Part shown: positions 56,521-64,000 of the stretch, piece by piece
Numbering within the stretch: the stretch's first letter is position 1
Layout of the letters: each line of letters begins with the position of its first letter
Origin: Gracilaria gracilis
Taxonomy: Eukaryota; Rhodophyta; Florideophyceae; Gracilariales; Gracilariaceae
Reading direction: 5' to 3'
DNA: 64,000 nucleotides
Assembly (NCBI GenBank): GCA_030374805.1
Contig: JARGSG010000202.1
Span: 434,001-498,000 of the forward strand
Made by a program: the position numbers and the translations under genes
Notes under the pieces: generated by a model
Seen by the model: only the letters and a program-made list of their open reading frames with translations
Database searches by the model: none
What the model was told of the DNA's origin: nothing

Positions 56521-56599
56521 TTTCTTGATAAGTCTGAGGGTGTGATGGTGCCGAAGGGGGTGACGTGGTCGCGTGGCGGTGGCGAGAATGTGGAGACAC

Positions 56600-57680
56600 T
56601 CAACGGGGCAATGGAAGGCGGAAAATGTTCCAGAACATTAACAAGGGTCACTACGCGGTAGAACGGGGGAGGAGATTGAGGTTGTACCAGGATTTAATGG
56701 AGGAGAGGGCGTCAGAGCAGCAGCGAAAGTGTCACGTCGGCAGCGAAATTGACGTGGCTGAGATGATGACCGCGTGGGACTCCCGAAGAGGCACAAATAG
56801 AGGTGAAGCTGGGTAGTTTAGCGACTGTACGAGTGTAGGAAAAAGGTCAGAAATATGGGTATGCGATGTGTAGGGTGGAATTGAAGGAAGTGATCTTCAG
56901 CGGTGGAGATGGCGTTAAGCGGTTGGCAAGGTTGCCTAAACGGCGCCAAGTGTGGCGCTGTGGCGAGGGCAGAGAGTCTGCGGCAAGCGTGGCGCGGCTG
57001 TATTGACCTTAGTTCTGTGGTTTGGAGAGTAGCATGGTTATAGTTAGACTGCAGCGGTTGTGGAAGAAGTTTTGTGGCGGTGGTGAGGGTTGTGCGGCAC
57101 TGGAAAGAGCGGAAGGGCGGTGGAGAGAGCGTCGCAGTGGTATGGAGGGTGGTGCGGGTACGAAGAGGATAGTACAGCGGGAACAGAGTAGCGAATCGTT
57201 GGTTAGTGTTGCGTGGAAATGGCGGTATAGACGGGGCGATGTTGAGTGTGAGGCGACTGCGGTGGAGACGGCGTGGGGATGAAGCGGCGGTATGGGATTT
57301 CGTGTAGCGGTTTAGAGTGTTTCGGGGCTTTGGTAGGCGTAGTGCAGTAAAATATGCCCCGGCTTTGTGGAGAGTGGTGCGGCGGTGGCAAAAGCGGCGA
57401 GGCGGTGTTGAAGGTGAGGCAGCTGTGGAGGAGGCGGCGTGGGGTGACGCGGCGGTATGGGGGGCCTTGTAGCGGTTTGGAAGGTTACGGGGCTTTGGTA
57501 GGCGTAGTGCGGTAGTAATATGGCCCGGTTTTGTAGAGAGTAATGCGGCGGTGGGGAAAGTGGCGAAGCGGTAGTCGGGGTGGCACGGCGGTGGCAGAAG
57601 TGGCGAGGGGGTGGTGAGAGTGGCGCGGCGGTGGCGGCGTTGGCGTTACAGTGCCGAAGGAGTTGGATCAGAGATGAGTG
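56600..57680 (+). repeat. G-rich minisatellite-like tract with 165-base tandem copies
   Basis: The plus strand is very rich in G, with recurring words such as GCGGTGG, GGCGCGGCGG and GAGAGTGG. Two longer units repeat about 165 bases apart: ggggctttggtaggcgtagtgc occurs at about 57324 and 57489, each within a longer similar segment (about 57235-57395 and 57400-57560). The complementary-strand frames here are proline-, histidine- and threonine-rich and are products of the repeat. It lies just outside the 5' end of the Harbinger transposase and may belong to that element or to host heterochromatin. Confidence 0.75.
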
Positions 57681-58402
57681 GGAAGCTCTTATGTTCATTT
57701 CAATTTAAAAAATATCGAGATTTGAACCGCGTTCAAATCGTGACGGCCAACCAGTGCTTTCTATGCACGTTTTAATACACTATAGATTGAATTGGAGCAT
57801 GGGTGGCCATGCCTTAAAGGTGGTTGCCTCAAAATCTTTTTTTTCTTTTCGGGTCTATATTAGAAGAAAAACGAACTTTTCGACGAGGTATACGATGGGT
57901 TAACGAGTTAACGGAGCGTTGTTTTCGAAACAGTAAAAAACTGATGCTTTGGTAACTTTTTTACTTCTCCGTTAATGACGGGGGGCTTGTCTTTGCAACC
58001 AAGTGGCAAATGAATACCTTCGAATGCGACGGGCTATGACTCTGGATACGTTCGTGCACAGGATGCGTAACGGCAGCGTAAAGCACTTATTCCTACAAAG
58101 TTTTTTTCGGAGAGCACTGTCCAAGATGCGGTGCCCTTGAGTCTTTCCAAGACGAATGATTGCCACATGGCAAATGTAAGCGACATGGTAGGGTGTTGTA
58201 ATGAGTTTCATCTGTTTGGTCACGTCGGCGCAGAGAAATTAAGAGATTATGTACACTGTTTCAAAGTAAAAGCGCGCGCTTTTCAGATATGTCTTGTTAT
58301 GAAATACTCGTGGTGTGTTTTGCTGTTAAGGAGGGATGACATGCTCAAATTTGCTGTCATTGTCCGGGTTGAAGCGAAAATCGCAAAAATGAAGAAAAAA
58401 AC
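57681..58402. other. Intergenic, no gene seen
   Basis: Lower-GC sequence with a perfect small palindrome (gatttgaac with gttcaaatc) near 57718-57740. No gene or RNA recognised. Confidence 0.5.
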
Positions 58403-58692
58403 CGCATTGTCGATTTTATGTATTTTGACGATTTAAGAGTCGGACGGATACACATCAGTGACTTTCACCAACATTTAATAGGTGAGATATAAACATTGTG
58501 GGACGCGTTATTTCTGCTGGTACCTTTATTAGTGTAGTACCATTTTTAACGTAGCCTACATTATTATTTGTTGCCTTGACCCCGAAACACCTTTGCAAAC
58601 TAGCGGTTTCTCACTCTATTACGACTACTGGATGTTAAAAGAGCATACCATTGTGATTTTGACGTTTTTATTGTTCGCATCGAGGCTGTTAT
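58403..58692 (-). repeat. Left direct repeat of the tyrosine-recombinase element
   Basis: It runs from ccgcattgtcga to cgcatcgaggctgttat and matches 61861-62151 along its whole length with scattered differences. Confidence 0.85.
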
Positions 58693-58929
58693 GCGTTTCG
58701 TACGCATTCCAGAACATTGTATTTATAACCAAAGATAGAGTAGTTTTGGAAAGCCTGCGTTGCGATGCAAGCGTTTCTTTCGCTACACGTAAGAGATTGC
58801 TATGCATGGAACGTATTCATCGAGCGACACCGAGTCCCTCTTTCGCAAACGTCGTGTTTCCGTCCCAAACCACACTGAGAGTGTTCCACTTGATATGGGT
58901 TCGGGAGTTTTTACTTGTGTAAGTACTCC

Positions 58930-59515
58930 GTGCAATCGTCTAACATCTTCTGGAATTGCTTTAAGAATTGGCTGACTCTTTCTTATGTAAAAGAAGATAC
59001 ACTCATGCTTGTTACTGCTGCTCTTCTGTTTGTCAAGTAGAGATGTAACGATGAGAAGGACTTCCAGCGGCCCGTTATGTCTTCGCCGAGTTCCCAGCCA
59101 AAAAATTAGAAAGAGCACCCCCGATTCTCGGTGAGTGGGTAGTAAAACGCCTAGCGTCCAATCCAAATTACGTGACGCCTTCCTCGAACAAGGCATTGTA
59201 CTTTCTGTACGATAAATCAAAGAGCCTAGACGTTGATTGCTGTTGACCACTCTCCATATAACTTCGCAGTACCGAGATAAGTGATCTTTCTTGTAGTGGA
59301 GTGAACTGCATTGGTCCTGTCTTTGAGTTTTTGATGTTAATCCCAACAGTTCCCATACCAGAATGAGTCGCTCTGACATCTTCGGGAAGGATTACATTAG
59401 AAACTCGGAGTGCAAGGACCTCTGAAGCTCTCATGTACGATCCCCATTGTATGCACAAGACCAAGGCACCAGCTACACAATTGTTTTTTACAAAGAACTG
59501 AGCAAATTCAGTCAT
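58930..59515 (-). other. Tyrosine recombinase remnant
   Basis: The catalytic arginine block reads LCIQWGSYMRASEVLALRVS, followed by INIKNSKTGPMQ with the beta-hairpin lysine. Further on a THSPRIGGAL block gives the HxxR signature. These are phage-integrase-family motifs in a eukaryotic retroelement setting. Broken. Confidence 0.75.
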
Positions 59516-60239
59516 AAATTTTCTCGTAAGAGGTAAGGCAGAAACAGACGGTGTGACTTTGTTCCATTCTTAGAGAGCTTGTCGTGATAACCCAAGACCT
59601 GATCGAAGCGATGGGCGACAGAGATGCAGAAAAGACAATACATAAATCATTTGCTGGCGATGCCCTGGGGTGGGCTTGTGCCGAGATTCTTCGTGGGTGT
59701 AATCGACAAGGCACTCGTCCAGTTCTTGCACAGTGCATGGTGTTATTCGCACAGAGTTCAAAAAGGTCTCGTAAGCGGACTGGTAAAGGCTTCTTATACT
59801 CGGAGAAATTGTCAGGGCAATCAGTGGATAGTGATGTAAGAAATCTTGCCTTGGTAGGTCGAAGAGCTTCGTTTGGTTGACAAGTTCAGTTTGGGTCTTC
59901 CCTACGATTCCCATGTGCCTGCTTGTTTTCCCTTCTTTACGTATGACCAGACGGTTTTGGAGCTCCTTTCTCCATTGACGCTCGAAGGATACGTGAAGTA
60001 AACTGAGTCCAGATTCATCATGTTGTTCAAAATCTGGACTCATCCGGATTGCGCGATCTGGCGTATGGCACAGCCCGGATGTACAGAAAGGGCGGCTACA
60101 ATCTTCCCACCACTTGCCAGCTACGTGATGGACCATCGGCGGGATTAATATGAGTAGAGATGTGTAGGAAGAGAGGCGTTAGATCATGAGCAAAACACAG
60201 AGCCGCATACCTCCTGCAAGGAAGGCACAGATTCGATGA

Positions 60240-60440
60240 GGAAGACCGTCTCTTTCAAAAAGCCCCAATAGTCGCCAGAGAATCAGAAAGAAGCAGAATT
60301 GGGCGTCCAGTTATATCAAAGGATGTGGCCCATTCTAGATGAAGAACAGCTGTGTGAGCTTCGAGGGCATTAATAGGCTCCCTTCCTTGCCACCTATGCA
60401 CAAAGGCCGTTTTCCACACATGACGTTCCACAAACACTGA
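60240..60440 (-). other. RNase H remnant
   Basis: The blocks INALEAHTAVLHLEWATS and PILLLSDSLATIGAF resemble the glutamate and second aspartate motifs of the RNase H of DIRS-type elements, where substrates are RNA-DNA hybrids. Broken. Confidence 0.65.
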
Positions 60441-60599
60441 AAGGGTAGCCTTGGCTTCAATATTATCGGAGCTGCCATTGAAGGCGAGAGCGGTGAGATT
60501 GGAGACCCAATACGGCGAAACATCCGTGTATACTACTGCTCCGGCGGTTTGTGAGGTATCGAAGGCAACTACCCGGTTCCAGTGACTTCGATTGATGCG

Positions 60600-61440
60600 T
60601 ATTCAAGAGAGTGGAATGAGCCTTGCCAACAAGGTCAGCTCTCGGTGAACCGCGGCTTCATTTGAGTTGTTGACCTTTGTCGGCTCCTCGAGGTACTGAA
60701 AGGTGCGATGAAGCACAAAAAGTAGGGGTCTGCATCCTAAGGCAATCCCGATGAGCCGTCCAAAGATCGATCGGGTTAGTGGCTCGGTTAACGAAAGCCT
60801 GACGGCTTTGGAAACGCTTTGAACAGCCGAGTGGAGCTTCTCTAGTTTCGGAGGCACGATTTCGCGTCGTAAGTACCATGTCCATCCCCCAAAAATGGTA
60901 GCTGATCTCTTTCCAAGTGCCCTGTAGGAGATGACTTTTTGCGTTTTATTGGAAGCTTATTTCTTTCAAGAACGGATTCGATAGCATGTTGGAGTCCAAA
61001 GGCTTCAACATCAGGCATCCAACAAGGGCGAGGTTGAGGTCGTCAATCATATGAAGAATCAGGACGGTGCGTTTTGTTTACTCTATAACACCTTTGTGTC
61101 GGTGCAGAAAAATTGGAGCGGGAAAGGTGTATCTGAATCCAAGTAGACGTAAGGTTCCACGAAAAGAGTGAGAGGCTTCGCGATAGCAAGACTCGACGAA
61201 CGTGCGGCAAATGAAAACCGACCATTTGAAACCCATTGGCAACGTTCGTTGGCATGGGCGTAACTTGTCATTCTGTTTTGCTGTGAATCCCAAGGTGTGT
61301 TTGATCTCACGCTGTAGCGGTTGGCGAAGTTTCCCAAAGGCTAGTGTGGTGAGTGGAAACAAAGAAACCAGCTTAGATGGGAGCCGAATGTTGTGAAACA
61401 TGTTGGCTACATCCAAGAAGAAACCCGACAGAGGCGGTAT
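60600..61440 (-). other. Reverse transcriptase remnant
   Basis: FFLDVANMFHNIRLPSKLVS carries the first catalytic aspartate region, LPMGFKWSVFICRTFVESCY follows, then HMIDDLNLALVG as the xxDD motif (near 61045). A thumb-like block FGRLIGIALGCRPLLFVLHR follows. Broken. Confidence 0.75.
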
Positions 61441-61860
61441 GGACTCCGAAACAGAAATGGCTTGGACGAAAACGACCAAGTGAACACGAAAAACACAGAA
61501 GACTACAAACTGGCAACCAAAAAGCAGGGAAAACCACAATTGACAAAAAACCACAGAGCGATCGATGAAAGAAACGGTAAACCACAAGACAGTTTGATGG
61601 CGACAAGACAGTTTCGCGGAAACCAGAGATTCAGAGTCCTATGGCCTCTACAGGAGTTGCCGGCTGGCAATGCTGAACCAGAATTTGAAAGCTGGATGCC
61701 AACTCCATCATCAGCAATTCGAATTCTGCAACCTACGCGAACGGTCTGGACTCCAATACAACGGCCATCTCCGCTAACCCAACCATTCTCGACCAAACTC
61801 AATGAGTATTTCAGCTAGCGTAATGCTCCTGGCAGCTCCAAATAAATCAAAATCCCATTT

Positions 61861-62151
61861 TCGCACTGTCGAATTTATGTATTTTGACGATTTAAGGGTC
61901 GGACGGATACACATCAGTCACTTTCACCCACATTTAATAGGTGAGATATAAACAGTGTAGGCCGCGTTATTTCTGCTGGTACCTTTCTTAGTGTAGTACC
62001 ATTTTTAATGTAGCCTACATTATTCTTTGTTGCTTTGACCCCGAAACACCTTTTCCAACTAGCGTTTTCCCACTCTATTACGATTACTGGATGTTAAAGG
62101 AGCAGATCATTGTGTTTTTGACGTTTTTATTGTTCGCATCGAGGCTATTAT
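61861..62151 (-). repeat. Right direct repeat of the tyrosine-recombinase element
   Basis: About 291 bases, partner of 58403-58692; shared words include gacgatttaag, gtcggacggatacacatcag and gcgttatttctgctggtacc. Confidence 0.85.
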
Positions 62152-63893
62152 CGAGCCGAAGATCTTTATAGCTTGAAAAGAAGGGGTGGTGACAGCTGAC
62201 CAAGCGCGTCAACAAGAGGTAGTAAAGCTGAGTTCTTTCAGCATGATTTAAAAGATCCATAGTGTTACTTGCTGGGTAGTGAGTGGGATTTTTAAGTGCA
62301 AAAGATGCTGGCGGTTTATAGATCGTTGGCTGCAGAAGGTTCGAAGACTGAACGTTGCTATGTTTTGACACAAAAGCGATGTAGATCCTCTGCACCTCTT
62401 TCGAACTGCGGCCAACATTTTTTGCACTCTGAAAGCCACAATTGGCTCAAATAAAACCACTTCTGGGGGTTCTCTGAAAACCTTTTACTGACCTATACAC
62501 CAATATTTGTAAAAAGATGCTAAATTGTCAGAGTGGTAAATCGTTGAACGTGGGTCTTTAGTCTTTTTTTCCGAGGACCTGAAAAAACATTGTTGATAGC
62601 AAAGACCCTACTAGCAAACGTGTTGAGCTAAAGCAGAGCTAGTCAAGAGCTTTGCTCAAAGCAAGAGCTATTTGAGAGCTGCAGCAAGCTGATTTTAGGC
62701 AATCCTAAACTACAGCTTGGTACAACCTTAAATTGTAGCGGTTTTTTTTGAAAAAAACCTCTTTTCTTTTGAAAAGAGTATTACGGTGCAATAAAGGTTT
62801 TTAAAGCAATGCGCAGTGTCACACGGCGCATCTTCGCGTTTTTCTGCAAAAAAGCGCTACATTAGATCACTACTATACTAACAAATTAAAATGCAAGGAA
62901 AAGAACCAACTCTCCAAACAGATAATTTGGAGACAAACAGTAGTAAGATCCAAATTGGTCCGTAACCCTTTTGAAACTGAAAAATGTTATGTCTAGTATA
63001 CCAGAATTTAAAACTGACCAATTACGTTGCTAGCGAGGGGTGCGGGTTTGTGGTTCGTATTGCAGCAGAAAATGATTGTCCTGTGCTTTCCTTCAACCCA
63101 GATCTCCCTGCGCAGTCTGCGCGATGTCTTGCGCAGAAACTGAAATCACTCGCGCATTTGAGACTGCTTCCACGCCTTGAGGCGATTGTGCACTTGCCCA
63201 CCTCTACTCGTCGCAGTTTCCGCACTTTTCGTTACCTCCGGTAGCGACCCCCACATCCTCCGTCCGACATTCCAACTTTTGTTGCCGTGCACATCCTTAT
63301 TTAGATGTTCATTGCACATGCTTTGATCGAATCTTCGCTCTCGCCTTCCACCACAACCAAGTACGCACTTTTGCGGATTTCTCCTTACGGCCTTCCCTTG
63401 CAAATCCTATTACAAGCCACACTGCTTCGTCGAGTCGAAGACTTTTGACCAAGCTCTACACAGGCCACGAAGGCAGACCTATTTTCCTTACGTCTTGTGC
63501 CGTCTACAGTTCTTATTTTCAACCGTTCTGTGTCTTTCAAACGCCAGCTGTTACTAAGCCTTTCTAATTGTAGTTTTCCAGTTCGTACTTCCTGCAGACA
63601 GTTCTCTGTTCTCTGCGTGACCCACGACCCACGGTTCTTGCCTTGCTTTAGTCGTTGTCGCGCAACCTCCCCACGCTGCTACCCTCAGCTGCTGACCACA
63701 TCCAAGGCATCGGCACTGACCACCCTCACGCCAGCAGAAACCTTCTCGTAATTCATCTACTGTGTTCGCGTCAGCCCTTGGAGCCTTCTCCTTGTTTGAG
63801 TGTTTGTTGTTTACTTACACAGCTGCCCTTTGCGGTTTCTTTGGCCCACCTGTGGTGCAATTCATTGCTCTTCAAGGCTTTGTGATTGCCGGC
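62152..63893. other. Intergenic, no clear gene
   Basis: Short frames on both strands, none recognised. About 62630-62700 contains overlapping short palindromes of the gagctttgctcaaagc kind. From about 63480 the plus strand is pyrimidine-rich, a composition that elsewhere in this window precedes coding sequence. Confidence 0.45.
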
Positions 63894-64000
63894 ATGACTG
63901 ACGTCATGGGTTGCCATAGTAATCCAAATGCCGAAGTTGACTGTGGAGATGATGCTCTTCCGACCAATGTTCACAAGAGCCTACCTGCGGCGTCTGGAAA
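63894..64000 (+). CDS. Possible N-terminus of a gene running off the window
   Basis: An ATG at 63894 opens a frame (MTDVMGCHSNPNAEVDCGDD, continuing LPTNVHKSLPAASG) that stays open to the last base, after a pyrimidine-rich leader-like region. Only 35 residues are visible and no family is recognisable. Confidence 0.3.
   Translation, partial: MTDVMGCHSNPNAEVDCGDDALPTNVHKSLPAASG

Larger units (their letters stand above)
58403..62151 (-). mobile_element. Tyrosine-recombinase retroelement fossil (DIRS/Ngaro kin)
   Basis: On the minus strand, in sense order from the right, come reverse transcriptase, RNase H and tyrosine recombinase remnants. They are framed by two direct repeats of about 290 bases. 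A tyrosine recombinase instead of a DDE integrase defines this order of retroelements, and repeats that are not ordinary LTRs (no TG-CA ends, no target duplication) fit too. It is strongly broken, with many interruptions, and the stretch about 61430-61860 does not look like RT. A gag was not recognised. It looks old: the direct repeats differ by roughly a tenth. Confidence 0.78.

Noticed and set aside
57235-57560. Tandem units, considered as a CRISPR array.
   Set aside because: Units are long, degenerate and adjoining, without short identical repeats separated by unique spacers; the context is eukaryotic.
58930-59515. Phage-type integrase motifs, considered as evidence for a prophage or bacterial DNA.
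   Set aside because: They stand next to reverse transcriptase and RNase H remnants between direct repeats in a eukaryotic transposon landscape, which fits a DIRS/Ngaro-type retroelement instead.
61377-61820. Plus-strand frame of about 140 codons inside the tyrosine-recombinase element.
   Set aside because: Unrecognised composition overlapping the decayed RT side of the element; no signs of a separate gene.

Overview
The window looks like nuclear DNA of a eukaryote with compact, apparently intron-free genes set between large nested transposons. A florideophyte red alga such as Chondrus crispus is my best guess. This rests on gene style (short secreted proteins, TATA boxes about 110 bases upstream of start codons, an LPMO-like protein of a type I recall from red algae) and on the transposon mix (piggyBac, PIF/Harbinger with a Myb-like partner, chromodomain Ty3/gypsy and tyrosine-recombinase retroelements). 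No rRNA, tRNA or CRISPR feature was recognised.

Layout. 1-15.1 kb is the gene-bearing part: a decayed piggyBac transposase tail, a near-perfect 127-base palindrome, a secreted vWA-like protein (3509-4177), a pogo-like MITE (5340-5793), a very GC-rich secreted copper-oxygenase-like gene (6914-8062), a basic hypothetical protein (9088-9924), a protein kinase on the minus strand (10496-11389), a secreted hypothetical protein (13346-14092) and a possible small secreted peptide (14249-14425). A shrunken copy of part of that last locus lies 5 kb upstream at 8491-8700.

15.1-43.1 kb is a three-level nest of Ty3/gypsy elements with exact boundaries. Element A (plus, decayed, 5' part missing) has its 3' LTR split by element C (minus, 18816-42494, target duplication ATACA). 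The 3' LTR of C is split in turn by element B (plus, 18919-30997, target duplication GGGCA). A fourth element, D (minus, 43592-54061, target duplication GTCCG), sits inside the Myb-like gene of a PIF/Harbinger transposon whose transposase lies at about 56.5-55.2 kb. LTR divergence (B about 0.5 percent, C about 2.6, D about 2.5) agrees with the nesting order.

The most interesting signal is that A, B and C each carry a long open frame on the strand opposite to gag-pol, between the chromodomain end of pol and the 3' LTR. The proteins are recognisably homologous across two different element lineages. These elements therefore look ambisense, with a conserved antisense accessory protein of unknown function. 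B, C and D also share an 18-base primer binding site that looks more like the complement of an internal tRNA fragment than of a tRNA 3' end.

56.6-57.7 kb is a G-rich minisatellite-like tract. 58.4-62.15 kb is a decayed tyrosine-recombinase retroelement (DIRS/Ngaro kin) framed by 290-base direct repeats. The last 1.8 kb has no clear gene except a possible N-terminus running off the end.
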